The notes: generated from the letters alone by a model not told the origin. A stretch of DNA of 64,000 nucleotides from Limnoperna fortunei (GCA_944474755.1 OX104116.1:5459547-5523546); one strand, 5' to 3'; shown: positions 49,683-62,064, counted from the stretch's first letter. Made by a program: numbers and translations.

Positions 49683-52600
49683 AGCTCACCTGACCAAAAG
49701 GGTCAGTGTGAGCTATTCTCATCACTTTGCATCCGCCGTCGTTGTCGTCCTTAAACTTTTCACATTTCAATCTTCTTCTCCAAAACCCCTTGGCCAATTG
49801 GAACCAAACTAGGCAGGAATGTTTATTGGGTGGTTCTTTACAAAGTTTGAGTTTTTGGTGCTGATCAAGTACTAAACATGGCTGCCAGAGCCATTCATGC
49901 ATTCTGATTGGCTGAATTTCATAAATAATTTCATAAATCTTCTTCTTTTAACCGCTTGTCAGATTGATTTGAAATTTTTCAGAAATGTACCTTAGATGGT
50001 CCTCTACAAAGTTTTTTGTGCCAATCCAAAATCCAAGATGGCCACCATCGCAGGTCATTGTTTAACATTAGACCCTATGGGAAAAACATACAAACAACTT
50101 CTCAGAAACTGTTCCACACAATGAAGCCAAATTATGAAGAAATGAAGGTTGGATAGTTATCTTAATATTTTGAGTTTTTGGAGAAAATTGCAAATTCAAC
50201 ATGGCTTCCATGGCCACTAATGCATTCTGATTGGCTGAATTTCAGAATTATTCTTTTCATAAACTGTTTGGCAGATTTATTTGAAATATTGCATTAATGT
50301 ACCTTAGATGGTCCTCTACAAACTTTTAGTTTTTTTTGAAGATCGAAAATCAAAGATGGCCGCCATTGCAGGACATAGTTAAACATACTAGTAGGACCCA
50401 ATGGGAAAAACATACAAACAACTTCTTCTTGGAAACTGTTCCACACAATGAAGCCCATTAAAAAGGAAAATGAAGGTTGGATAATTATCTTATTATTTTT
50501 AGTTTTTCGAGCCAATTGCAAATTCAACATGGCTTCCAGAGCCATAAATGCGTTCAGATTGGCTGAATTTTTTAATTCTTCTTCTCATAAACCGCATGGC
50601 AGATTGATTTGAAATATTGCATATATGTACCTTAGATGGTCCTCTACAAAGTTTGAGTTTTTTGTGCTGATCCAAAATCTAAGATGGTCACCATCGCAGG
50701 ACTTAGTTTAACATAGGACCCTATGGGAAAACATACAAACAACTTCTTCTCGGAAACTGTTCCACACAATGAAGCCAAATTATGAAGAAATGATGGATGG
50801 ATATTTATCTTATTATTCTGAATTTTTCAAGCCAATTGCAAATTGAACATGGCTTCCAGGGCCACTAATGGGTTCTGATTGGCTGAAATTTTAAAAATCT
50901 TCTTTTTACAAACAGCATGGCAGATTGATTTGAAATATTGCAATTATGTACCTTAGATGGTCCTCTACAAAGTTTTAGTTCTTTGTGGTGATCCAAAATC
51001 CAAAATGGCTGCCACCGTGGAACATCTTAACATAGGACCCTATGTGAAAACTACACAAATAGCATCTTCTCTGAAACTATTCCTCACAATAAAACCAAAT
51101 AATGCAGAAGTGAATCGTAGATAGTAATCTTATTATTTAAAGTTTTTTCGAGCCAATAGGAAATTCAATATGGCTGCCAGAACTGCAAATGCCTTCTGAT
51201 TGGCTGAAATTTTAAAATTTGTTTTCTCACAAACCGCTTTGCAGAAGGATATGTGATATTGTATTGTCCTCTACTAATTTTGAGTTTTTTGTTTTTATCC
51301 AAAATACAAGATTGCTGCCATCATGGAACATCACTTACAGGGATTTTCCTGCCTTTATTTTGGGGCCGATATTCGGCCCCATTCCCAACGGCAAAAACCC
51401 ATATTTTTTCCCAATTATGAAAGTGAAAATTCCCAATTCAGGAGGTTTTCTAATCCGGTTTCTAAAAATAAATTCAATCACGCTAAGCCGAAATATTACA
51501 AACAAAATCAAAATCTGATTACTTCGCGAACATTGGTATATAATTACTGTTCTCGGTATCTTTAGTCATAACGGCAACGAGTTTTATATAAGAGCTTACT
51601 TGTTTTATACCAAACGCAGATTCCGGTAGGATATAAAAAAACCTGAGATTTGGTAAGTCGCAGAACTTTGTTAATAATATGAAAGATAATTGTATGCCGC
51701 AACTAAGACAAATTACTTAATTTTTACGATGTCCAGTAATATGGGCTGTTTTTTTGGTTCAAATAGCTTTGTCTAGAAGAGAATAAGTCGGAGGAATACA
51801 TATGGAATGAAGCGTGACCCTGCATTAATGTTCAAAAATGGCTTTACACAACGCGAAATACTACCGAAGTGGAACGATGACGTATTGTATCAAAACTAGG
51901 AACTTTTGTTTTTATGAAATTTAATATTGACCAGAGCCTTTGTGAATAAAAAATAATGAGTTTTCTTTCACCTCTAGACCCATCCATTATCGGCATTCAA
52001 TCGAACCTTCACTACCGACCCTTGTTATTTAATAAATTCAAACGAACCTTCGCTCCCGAACCTTGTCATAAATGATTTATGACAGGGGTCGGGAGAGAAG
52101 GTTCGGTTGAATGCCGATTAGCATACGAATCAGGGTAAACTAAAATGCCAACGCAATGCAATGCACATTTTTTAGAGTTTTGTATATCTGATTTAGTTCT
52201 TATCCAGTCATTTATTAAGACACCAGAACAAACGAGAGTGAAAGTAAAATCTAAATGTTTGCAACTCAGTTTCTATTTAATTCCACCAAGATTCGTGGAA
52301 ATTTTTCACTTTGAGTATGATGTCAGTACAGTTGGCTACATATGTAAATTTTGATAACTTTTTCCAAAATATTTATGAAAACTTATTTGAATTTGTCAGT
52401 TTTCAGGTCATGCTTGTAGATTCCATCTAGTCATTCCTGACTAAGTACATACAAGAAACATTTAAAAGCAATGTTTTTACTTTATTCATATTTAAGACTT
52501 TTCCCAATTGTGGAATTTACGTCGTAATTTTCCCAATTAACAGGGGCCCAGGCCCCATTTGAAAAAAGGTAGGAAAATCCCTGACTTAACATACTAACAT

Positions 52601-52721
52601 ATGAAAAAACATAAAAACTGCATTTTCTCAGAAACTGTCCTACAAATTGCTGCTGATTGAAAATTCAAAAAGTTTTTTTGTAAGTCAGGTGAGCCAAGTA
52701 CAGGCTCTTAAGAGCCTCTAG
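49683..52721 (+). mobile_element. Hairpin-ended repeat family H2, copy 2, with a nested element
   Basis: The 5' end is AGCTCACCTGACC-AAAA-GGGTCAGTGTGAGCT. The core repeats every 320-328 bp (GATTGGCTGA at 49906, 50229, 50557, 50877, 51198). The 3' end is AGGCTCTTAAGAGCCT, CTAG, then TT. An unrelated 1,246-bp element sits at 51338-52583. Flanks read ATT before and TTGG after, so insertion between T residues without duplication is possible. Confidence 0.88.
51338..52583. mobile_element. DNA element with CAGGG ends nested in H2 copy 2
   Basis: The left end CAGGGATTTTCCTGCC and the reverse complement of the right end, CAGGGATTTTCCTACC, are 16-bp terminal inverted repeats (15 matches). ACTTA flanks both sides (51333-51337 and 52584-52588), a possible 5-bp target duplication. 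GGGGCCGATATTCGGCCCC near 51362 is a near-perfect palindrome. Inside, a GGCATTCAATCGAACCTTC stretch near 51981 is matched inverted near 52097. No transposase is visible; hAT-like is a guess. Confidence 0.8.
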
Positions 52722-52723
52722 TT

Positions 52724-52790
52724 GGAGGCGGAAGCTGTTGTACCCTAAGAAAACCCTCAACCTTCTGTAGGAAAACTGGCTATATTGAAT
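52724..52790 (-). mobile_element. SINE fragment, minus strand
   Basis: Minus-strand text TAGCCAGTTTTCCTACAGAA and GGGTTTTCTTAGGGTAC matches the SINE body. Both ends are lost. Confidence 0.55.
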
Positions 52791-53563
52791 TAAAAAAAAA
52801 ATTTCTCGACAGGCAACAAAAATGGTTAGCCTTTAAAACTTACTGTCGACTTCAGAAAAAATATTCATGAGCAGAAATTGAAATGGACATGAGTGAGATA
52901 ATTTGTTTGTTTGTTAGTCACCTTCTCAAGTTAAGGTTCTGTTTCCGTATTTACATTACTATTATAAATTAGGCCACACCAAATAAATTTCTTGTTCTAC
53001 GGACCGACCGCACATATTTTATCGAAATCGAAAAAATAATATTAAAAAAAAATTTCCGCTCCCCGCTGCCGGAAAGTCATCAGGAATTTTTTTTATTTTA
53101 CTCTGAAATCGTAATCTTGTAAACGCTTAATGTAACTTCCGTTTTATTGCATCACAAACAAAAATATTGATATATTATATTAAAGGAAAAGAAACAATAA
53201 TACCGTTTTAGTAGTGTGTATATTTTTCATAAAGGAAGGCATGGTTGTCCAAAACACGGCGATTTATTTTAGTGGTGGTGCGTTGGCACAGCTTTTAATA
53301 GATGTGTCAAAATCAAACATTTCGACCTTAGCGCCGACATAATAAACGTAAAACGAGGATACAGGAACATTTAAATAAAAAACGTGAAATAAAAGTTCGT
53401 GAGTAATATTTGTATTTATAGTAGATAGGATGTTGGAGCAGGATTGCCAGATGGATGACCAAAAAACTTAATTCGACTGACACTTTGAAACTTTTGGTTG
53501 CAACAGCATGGTGAACTTTTACTTTAGCCTCAGAATACACATTTATCATTTAAATTAATTAAA

Positions 53564-53720
53564 CAGTGTTTGAAATTAGGATTTGTAATTCACTTGCCCG
53601 AATCCTGATTTTTTAAAATTTTCTCCTTTATATTCAGTATAAATTTTGTCAAAAATTCACTTGCCCGAATGGATTTTTACTGGCCAGGGGCTTGCGGACC
53701 AGTGCTAATTTCGAAGACTG
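53564..53720. mobile_element. 157-bp MITE nested in T1 copy 1
   Basis: The left end CAGTGTTTGAAATTAG and the reverse complement of the right end, CAGTCTTCGAAATTAG, are terminal inverted repeats. ATTAAA flanks both sides (53558-53563 and 53721-53726). TTCACTTGCCCGAAT is repeated inside. CAGTG-type ends suggest hAT, although the duplication is 6 rather than 8 bp. Confidence 0.75.
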
Positions 53721-54409
53721 ATTAAACAGAAACATTAAAGGATTTCAGCATGTATGATTCCAGACGACAAGTGCTCACATACAAAGCCAACAAGCCCAAA
53801 TTGTTATATTTGTTATGATATTTCATTATGGTCATAAATAAAATAAAATATGCAACAAAAACTTTTATAATTTTTTTTTCAATAATAGCTTGATGTAGAA
53901 TAATAATACCAGATACAAAAGTCAGCTGTACAAACCTTATACATAAAAACAAAAATAAAAAGCCAACAAACAAACAAACAAACAAAAACATGCAAAAGTC
54001 GACTGTAAAAAGCATGAATACATTATCATTATCTTTGTAAAATTAATATCTTTATTCATTATAAAACGGTCCTAAATGTCCTGATATACGGTCCGAATTG
54101 TCCTGGTATACAGTCCGAATTGTCAGGGTCCGAGTTGTCTGAGGGCCGAATTGTCTGGCATTCAATGAAGCACATTCGATTTCTGTTTATCTCCACCAAG
54201 ATAAAAGAAAATGACCACAGAAACTAAAATGCTTATTAAATTTGTTGACATTGTTGCAAGGGTTGTGATATTTCCAAAAAAAAAAAAAAAAAAATGAAAT
54301 GACTGGTAATGGTTTTTCAGTGTTATTTCTGGAAAAGTTAAAGTTAAAGTAATTTTTATTTAGAGTCAGCATTTAACTGTTTGATCTGGTTGTTGTCTTA
54401 TTGTCATTT

Positions 54410-55377
54410 TTGTCTCGCCTGCGACGAAAGTCGCTGGAGGCGAGACATATGTATGGGAATCCGGCGGCGGCGGCATAAACACTTGACATCTTGCTTCATA
54501 TCTTTGTAAGCTCAAGCCCCAGGTCCATCAAATTTGGTCCAGAGGTAGCTTATGATGAGTACTTGCCAGTCAGTCACCTGTCACCTGACCTTGACCTCAA
54601 TTTCACGGTCCAGCGACTACGTTAAAGTTTTTGGGTTACGACAGTTCCTCTGTAACTACGCATGGTAGGATGACAATATTTGGTATATAGGTTGCTGATG
54701 ACTAGTACATGACTGTCTGGTAGGTGTCACCTGACCTTGACCTCAATTTCACGGTCCAGCGACTACGTTAAAGTTTTTGGGTTACGACAGTTCCTCTGTA
54801 ACTACGCATGGTAGGATGACAATATTTGGTGTATAGGTTGCTGATGACTAGTACATGACTGTCTGGTAGGTGTCACCTGACCTTGACCTCAATTTCACGG
54901 TCCAGCGACTACGTTAAAGTTTTTGGGTTACGACAGTTCCTCTGTAACTACGCATGGTAGGATGACAATATTTGGTGTATAGGTTGCTGATGACTAGTAC
55001 ATGACTGTCTGGTAGGTGTCACCTGACCTTGACCTCAATTTCACGGTCCAGCGACTACGTTAAAGTTTTTGGGTTACGACAGTTCCTCTGTAACTACACA
55101 TGGTAGGATGACAATATTTGGTGTATAGGTTGCTGATGACTAGTACATGACTGTCTGATAGGTGTCACCTGACCTTGACCTCAATTTCACGGTCCATCGA
55201 CTACGTTAAAGTTTTTGGGTTACGGCTGTTCCCCTGCAACTATGCAGGGTATGGTGACAATATTTTGTATACAGGCCGCTGCTGATATTTAATGCTATTT
55301 ACGTAATGCTTATGACGAAATTTATTTTCGTTACTGATGCGGAATACAGGCGAGACGTTTTTCTGTGTCCACACTTG
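54410..55377 (+). mobile_element. Hairpin-ended repeat family H1, copy e, best preserved
   Basis: The 5' hairpin is perfect in its outer arms (GTCTCGCC / GGCGAGAC) and inner arms (GCGAC / GTCGC). There are five core units with TGACCTTGACCTC at 54587, 54733, 54879, 55025 and 55171, each exactly 146 bp apart and nearly identical. The 3' end is GTGTCCACACTTG. The uninterrupted target is seen in T1 copy 2 at about 59156-59164. Confidence 0.95.
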
Positions 55378-55888
55378 TTCATATATATCTCTGTTTTCTA
55401 ATGGCTTGCATGGGACTTGAATTTTTTCTCTCAAATATTGGACATTGGACACCATGTGACACCATGTATCTATAATTTTGGATTGTCTTTGGTTGTTCGA
55501 TCAAAAGGGAAAGTCTCACTAAATGGGAATATTACAGCAAACACAATGAATGGGATAAAACTTATTTTATGACATTTTTAAATTCATTCCTCTAGAAATC
55601 TTCATCAATACATAATGTACATAGTGTAGTCAGTTGTGCATTTTAAATAAGGCCTAAACATATATTTTTGCAAATGAAGATGGACAGGCATTCTTTTGCT
55701 TCCAGCTGTCTCTAATGCTTAGAAAGTCATATATGTAGTATGTTGTATATGACCTGCAATACTTTTTTGTTTAAAAGGTGCAATTGATTGTACATAATTT
55801 GAATGATGAACCCATAATTACAAAATATAATTCATTTATTCATTTACATGCTTTGGTAGTTATTAACTTCAGGTTAGCAAAGTATGCC

Positions 55889-56106
55889 AGAGGTTCCCAA
55901 GGTTTTGTGGATTTTACTGGTCATTGGGTCCAGTTAATCACCTAAATTCACTGGACCAAAGAAAATTTCACTGGACATTTCTAAGAGTTTCCAATGAAAT
56001 GTCTGAAATATTACTGGACATTTGGTCCAGTAAGTCATAAACTTTCACTGGTCCAAACCAATTTTTAGTGGACTTTTGCCAATGTCCGACGGACCTTCGG
56101 AATGAC
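55889..56106. mobile_element. 218-bp MITE nested in T1 copy 1
   Basis: Flanked by AGTATGCC (55881-55888) and TGTATGCC (56107-56114), where T1 copy 2 has a single AGTATGCC (59656-59663). The ends AGAGGTTCCCAAGGT and ACCTTCGGAATGAC are imperfectly inverted. ACTGG/CCAGT phrases recur inside. The 7-8 bp duplication fits hAT. Confidence 0.8.
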
Positions 56107-56654
56107 TGTATGCCCAATTCTGAAAGAAAATCACAACTGAATTTTGCGAATATATACATTGATGAAAGTACATTTTCTTATTTTGAAAAAATAAAAAATA
56201 AAAAAAAGTTATCGCTCGCCTCAAATTTTTCTGTTCGCCTATGGTTTTTTGAAAATCCAAATAATAATATTAAAATTATTATTTCGCTCGCTCGCCCCGT
56301 TTTAAAATGACAAAAATCCGAAGAACAAGAAATTAAATTGGTGTGGCCTTAGTATAGTCCCTTGAGAGGTTGCAAGTTTATTGTCATGTTTTCTGCATAC
56401 TAGTATATGTACAAGTATTGAAATTTACATCATGTACATAATTGACCAATTGTTTACTTGTTTAATGACCATAGAAGAATAAAAATGTTGTTACAAAATA
56501 ATATACAGCAGCACAAAGTGGATTTTTTTTCACCTGTCCACAGTGGACAACCCACCTGAATGCCCACTCAAGTATACTTAGTCCCCTTATGTCCACATCA
56601 AATGTTGAGCAGTTTTGTCCATCCTGTTAAAGTCATATTTTATATAAAAATTAT

Positions 56655-56835
56655 AAAGGGGAAAAAGCATATTTCCACCCATGTTGTATATGTTGTGTAT
56701 AAAATGTAAAAAGCAAAATTCTACCCATGCTGTACATGTAGGTATAAAGTGGAAAAAGCATATTTCCACCCATGTTGTACATGTTGTGTATAAAATGGAA
56801 AAAGCAAAATTCCACCCATGCTGTACATGTAGCTA
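56655..56835. repeat. Tandem repeat, four ~45-bp units in an A-B-A-B pattern
   Basis: GAAAAAGCATATTTCCACCC occurs at 56661 and 56752, each followed by an AAAAGCAAAATTC-ACCCA unit, giving a 91-bp dimer repeated twice. Confidence 0.85.
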
Positions 56836-57774
56836 GACTTCTGGCAAGTCCATACATTTTGTGTATAAAGATGCAATTCATGTACATGTATATATCAGAT
56901 TTTAAGTACGGTATATAAGTTTTTTTTCCTTGTCTGACAGGGCTTTTATCCTATTGGTTTGATGTGCTTGTTGTAAGCAATAGATTTTTCTGTTTAGTAC
57001 ACATAAAAATTATTTCTGCTCAAGCTATGTGCAGATACATTTAGAATAAGAGAGATAATTAGATATAAGTTTAAATCCTATTGACATAAAAAAAAGACTA
57101 CAAAGTAACAGTTTTAAAATGTTATACCTAAAAGGGTTGGCTTAAATATGTAATTATAGTTTTTTTTAAATATTGTCATAAAACTTTAAGAGAAAAATGA
57201 GGACAGAATATTGATTAAATTTTAATTTTAACTTTAAATGTAAACATGATCTAGAATGGATGGCAATGAAATCTTTTTGATACATATATGTATAAGTGTT
57301 GTCCAGAATAATATTTTTTCAGAGACTTTTATTACGGATGTACATAATATGTATGTAATGGAACTGTAGCTCAGAGTTGACAATATTATAATATATTGAT
57401 TTCCACAGGACACCTCAGCAAACTTATATGCCTTTAATAATTTATACATATATATTACACCTGAGGACTGATATTTGGATAAATCATGTTATCAGCTAGA
57501 AATTCCCTCTTTATCTGGCAGCTACATGCATCATTTATTACACTGCAAGTGTCAAGTGTATCTAAAACAAGATGCCTTGATTTCTGCTTATGTAATAATA
57601 TGTAAATTATGAAAGTCAACCACAAATATGTGTATCTAGTTTAATTACCTTGGAGATATAGGGCACCTGTTATAATCATTGATAGCTACTACTTCAATTA
57701 TCCTTTTGGTAAGCTGATCATTATCTTTAAAGTTGTATAGCTCTCCCTGGGCATCTTAATTGAAAAATAAACAT

Positions 57775-57855
57775 ATTCTATTCTATTCTATTTTTCTGTT
57801 CTTTTCTTTTCTTTTCTTTTCTTGAATTGAATTGAATTGAATTGAATTGAATTGA
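57775..57855. repeat. Compound pentanucleotide microsatellite
   Basis: (ATTCT)n runs into (TTTTC)n and then (GAATT)n, about 80 bp in all, in MGAT2 intron 1. Confidence 0.93.
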
Positions 57856-58350
57856 ACATGTTTCATGGGTCAGTATACAAGTATGGTGCATCTATTGTAA
57901 CCAATGGCAGCACTGCTTCTTTTGCTGTTATAGGCACTGTACTTGACAACATACATGTATGCATAGTAATACAGAGGCAGATACATATTCAAGTTTTAAA
58001 GCAAAAACAAGAATTGGACAATTTTAACCAAAAATCAGATTGGCCAATTACATGAAAAGGAAAGAATTTTGTATGAGTAAAACCAGAGAATGAGGAACGC
58101 AATGTAAATAAATTAGCTGGGTATTAAAGACAAGGAGTTATTTTGCTGACTTGATATATGTCTTGTACTACAGACTTATGGTCAATTTACTGTGGCTTAG
58201 GCTATGTGGCATCTGTCTGCAGATTGAGTCGGAGAATTTTTTTTAATGCCAATTGATCACGATTCTCATCATACTGTTGATTTCAGTTAACTAATCTTCA
58301 AATAATGATAGAATGAGTTGTAAATGTTATGTACCTCACTCAGAATACCG

Positions 58351-59906
58351 TTAGGCCACACCAAATAAATTTCTTATTCTACGAACCCGACCGCACGTAT
58401 TTTATCGAAATCGAAAAAATAATATTTAAAAAAAAATTCCGCTCCCCGCTCCGGGAAAGTCATCCGGAATTTTTATTTTACTTTTTTGAAATCGTAATCT
58501 TGTGAACGCTTAATGTAACTGCCGTTTTATTGCATCACAAACAAACAAAAATATTGCTGTATTTTGAAAAAGGAAAAGAAACAATCATACCGTTTTAGTT
58601 GTGTGGATATTTGTCATAAAGGAAGGTATGGTTGTCCAAACACGGCGATTTATTTCAGTGGTGGTGCGTTGGCACAGCTTTTTCAAAGATGTGTCAAAAT
58701 CAAACATTTCGACCTTAGGTTAGCGCCGACATAAACGTAAAACGAGGTTACAGGAACATTCAAATATAAAAAATGTGAAATAAAAGTTCGTGAGTAATAT
58801 TTGTATTTATAGAAGATAGGATGTTGGAGCAGGATTGCCAGATCATGATCAGTACCAAAAAACTTAATTCGACTGACACTTCGAAACTTTTGGTTGCAAC
58901 AGCATGGTGAACATTTAGCCTCAGTAATGAAGCACATTCGATTTTTGTTTATCTCCACCAAGATAAAACAAAATGACCACAGAAACTACAATGCTTATTA
59001 AATTTGTTCACATTGTTGCAAGGGTTGTGATATATAAAAAAAAAGAAAATGAAATTACTGGTAATGGTTTTTCAGTGTTATTTGTGGAAAAGTTAAAGTA
59101 ATTTTTATTAAGAGTCAGCATATAACTGCTTGAACTGGTTGTTGTCTTATTGTCATTTTTCATATATATCTCTGTTTTCTAATGGCTTGCATGGGACTTG
59201 ATTTTTTTCTCTCAAAAATTGGACATTGGACACCATGTATCTATAATTTTGGATTGTCTTTGGTTGTTCAATCAAAAGGGAAAGTCTCACTAAATGGGAA
59301 TATTACAGCAAACACAATGAATGGTATATAACTTATTTTATGACATTTTAAAATTCATTCCTCTAGAAAGCTTCATCAATAAATGATTTACAGTGTAGTC
59401 AGTTGTGCATTTTAAATAAGGTCTAAAAAATATATTTTTGCAAATGAAGATGTGACATGTACATGTATGCATTCTTTTGCTTCCATCTGTCTCTAATGCT
59501 TTGAAAGTCATATATGTAGTATGTTGTATATGACCTGCAATACTGAATTGTTTAAAAGTTGCAATTGATTGTACATAAATTGAATGATGAACCCATAATT
59601 ACAAAATATAATTCATTTATTCATTTAAATGCTTTGGTAAACTTCAGGTAAGCATAGTATGCCCAATTCTGAAAGAAAATCACAATGAAACTGAATTTTG
59701 CGAATATATACATTGATGAAAGTACATTTTCTTATTTAAAAAAAAATAAAAAGTAAAAAAAGTTATCGCTTGCCTCAAATTTTTCTGTTCGCCTATGATT
59801 TTTTGAAAATCCAAATAATAATATTAAAATTATTATTTCGCTCGCTCGCCCCGTTTTAAAATGACAAAAATCCGAAGAACAAGAAATTAAATTGGTGTGG
59901 CCTTAG
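58351..59906. mobile_element. DNA transposon T1, copy 2, next to MGAT2 exon 2
   Basis: It has the same termini as copy 1 (TTAGGCCACACCAAATAAAT on the left; GGTGTGGCCTTAG on the right) and the same internal order, without the three copy-1-specific segments. The right end lies only 44 bp before the exon 2 start. The interior has no transposase; short open stretches in it show no domain. Confidence 0.87.
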
Positions 59907-59950
59907 TGATATTTTGTTCGTTATCAACAGTTATTCATTGTGTTTTTCAG

Positions 59951-60048
59951 GTTATGCAGATATTTTTTCCTGTCTCTGCTCAGCTTCATCCAAAAGAATT
60001 TCCAGGAGAACATCCCAATGATTGTCCAAGAAATGTCAAGAAAGAGGA
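59951..60048 (+). CDS. MGAT2: MGAT2, coding exon 2
   Basis: The acceptor is TGTTTTTCAG/GTT and the donor GAGGA/GTAAGT, phase 2. It codes VMQIFFPVSAQLHPKEFPGE then HPNDCPRNVKKE, directly after FCP of exon 1. This matches the MGAT2 segment that in vertebrates reads as a VFFPFS...YPNEFPG...P-DCP block. The conserved Cys takes part in a family disulfide as far as I recall. The residue split across the junction is Glu. Confidence 0.94.
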
Positions 60049-60154
60049 GTAAGTCATGTATACAATATTGTTTGTTTGTATTCGCATTTTATTGCTATAT
60101 CATGGCATCCGGTTTTTATTGAGGAAGGAAACTATAATGTATACAATAAAGAAT

Positions 60155-60390
60155 TCAGTTACAGTTGACTAAGTGGTTAAGTTGTTAATTATCTGTAATT
60201 GATCACGTGCCTGTTAACACTGACTTTACAGGTTTGAGTCTATCTGTAGGAAGTGTGTGCTCGACTCCAGCCATAATTGACAATGATTGCCAGTTTTCCT
60301 TTTCAAGGTCAGGGTTTTCATAAGGTACTAATCCTCTCCAATAGAAAGTGGATTGCATGATAGAATAAAAATTTCTTAAACAAACACACA
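60155..60390 (+). mobile_element. SINE, diverged full-length copy in MGAT2 intron 2
   Basis: A recognisable head (GACTAAGTGGTTAAGTTG, B-box-like GGTTTGAGTC), body (GTGTGCTCGACTCCAGCC, TTGACAATGATTGCCAGTTT) and AAACAAACACACAA tail. It is more diverged than the intron 1 copy. Confidence 0.75.
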
Positions 60391-60401
60391 ATTCAACCTT
60401 A

Positions 60402-60659
60402 TTATGCCCCTGCGACAACTTGTTGGGGGCATTAAGTTTTACTCATGTCCGACCTTCCATCTGTTCCTCGGTACGTACATATGTACGAATTTCGGTCAAG
60501 CTTTTCTCAGAAACCATACATGAGAACAATTTGAAATTTGGCAGGGTGGTTGAATCACAAGTTGTATGTAATTAGCGAATTTCAGACCTGTAGGACAACT
60601 AGTTCCTGTTTGGGACTTCATTTAGCGGGGGAATCTGTGTCCCATGGACACATTCTTCG
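60402..60659 (+). mobile_element. Hairpin-ended repeat family H5, 258 bp
   Basis: The 5' hairpin is ATGCCCC-TGCGACAACTTGTTG-GGGGCAT, followed by TAAGTTTTACTCATGTCCG. The 3' end is a TGTGTCC-CAT-GGACACA hairpin, then TTCTTCG. The body is single-copy, with no tandem core. The plan is that of families H1 to H4 in miniature. Confidence 0.72.
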
Positions 60660-61639
60660 ATTTTTTCGTTAATAATTTACTTCCCAAGGCTCCTATTTCA
60701 TTCAGTCACCTTAGCTTGCCTGCTCTGCAAATTCAACTTGGAAATATGTACATGTGATCTAAAGATTGCCAAAACCAGAGAGATTTCATTTAAGAAAAAA
60801 CATGTTATACAGAGGAAAATTTTGATCTTACTAATATATATTTAAGTTATATTTTAAGTGAATTTTAGTTTTAATTTAAGTCTAATTTAATTTGAATTAG
60901 ACATTAAATTAACGTCATAAAAATTCATGCCTGACACAAATTTTCCTGTTTACAGTAAACAGTACTAGTGTAAACGACAAAGTAGATAAACTTATTGCAG
61001 CTCCATGACGAAGTTTAAGACGAAATCTGTTTCAAAAATTATACACAGTCATCTTTGTTTCTGATATAATATTCATTTTCTAAATATTATTATGTAGCAA
61101 AAAACATACATTTTTCACTTGGCTAATCAGAGAATTTCTCATACAAAATATAATATCTGACAAATCAAGGACTAGTTTGTACACAATACATTTGATTTTA
61201 CCCATGGGTAATGGAAGTGTTATCAAGCATGGCAGAGTGCAGTAACTTCCACATGATATGCAATACAAGTATTCTGCACTTTTATTGTAATGTGAAAACA
61301 TGGTTTTAATTGCACCTGATGAATTGGAGATAATTTGAATGCAGTAAATATACTTATTGGCATGTGTTGATTTAACAGGAAGGTGTGCCTGAATCAGAGG
61401 AGATGTAAGAGGAACAACAAATTGTACTATAACAGCTGCCATATGCTACCAGATCTGATACCTACACAAAGTTCTTAGTAGTCGTAGACAAAACATTTAT
61501 GTTGTATTATGCAACCAAAATATTAAGTACCAAAATTCAAGTTTGTGTAGAAGGAAAAGCAATGACTTAGTGAAATTTTGCATACAAAATACCTTAGCCA
61601 TAGTTATTAACAACATCATAGCACTCTCTGAAACTTTAG

Positions 61640-61905
61640 ACTAAGTTGACAAGTCATGCATTCCTCAAACTGAGTTGAGAAGTCTTGCATTCCATAGATT
61701 GAGTTGACAAGTCATGCACACCCTAGATTGAGTTCACAAGTCATGCATACCCTAGATTGAGTTCACAAGTCATGCATACCCTAGATTGAGTTCACAAGTC
61801 ATGCATACCTAAAATTGAGTTGAAAAGTCATTCATAACTAAGATCAAGTTTACAATTCATTCATACTTTAGAATGAGATGACTAGTCATGTCATGCATAC
61901 CTTGG
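61640..61905 (+). repeat. 29-31 bp tandem array in MGAT2 intron 2, about 9 units
   Basis: The consensus is ATTGAGTTGACAAGTCATGC, ATACCCTAG. The three central units (about 61715-61810) are nearly identical with GAGTTCACAAG; outer units are more diverged. Confidence 0.92.
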
Positions 61906-62064
61906 ATTGTCAGTTTAAAAGCTAACTTTGCAAATCATTACATTATTAATCATTATGAATGAAACACATTTCAACCTGAGTTAAATTCTTGCATCGAAGA
62001 ACAATTTTTTGTTCATGTAATTTCAAGAAAAAAATGTATATTTTTATTAATTGTGTCATTTCAG

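Larger units (their letters stand above)
52969..56352. mobile_element. DNA transposon T1, copy 1 (with three copy-specific segments)
   Basis: The left end TTAGGCCACACCAAATAAAT and the reverse complement of the right end, CTAAGGCCACACCAATTTAA, are terminal inverted repeats; TTTCTTGTTCT follows in both. Copy 2 (58351-59906) matches it outside three segments: 53534-54158, 54410-55377 and 55889-56106. No transposase is visible and I cannot name the superfamily; no clear target duplication is seen. Confidence 0.85.
45883..59950 (+). other. MGAT2: MGAT2 intron 1, about 14 kb, repeat-filled
   Basis: It runs from GTAAGT to TGTTTTTCAG. Contents in order: a SINE, the 28/29-bp array, an H2 element with a nested CAGGG-ended element, transposon copy 1 with nested insertions, microsatellites, and transposon copy 2. 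The stretches 45950-46375, 46667-46790, 49061-49682 and 56860-58350 hold nothing else I recognise. Confidence 0.88.
60049..62064 (+). other. MGAT2: MGAT2 intron 2
   Basis: The 2.0-kb intron contains a SINE, a short H5 element and a 29-31 bp tandem array. A 120-codon minus-strand open stretch at 61080-61442 has no domain I recognise. The remaining 60660-61630 stretch is unannotated. Confidence 0.88.

Noticed and set aside
51219..51565. Two open frames near 51.3 kb
   Set aside because: They cross the boundary of H2 and the nested CAGGG-ended element, so they cannot be one ancestral gene.
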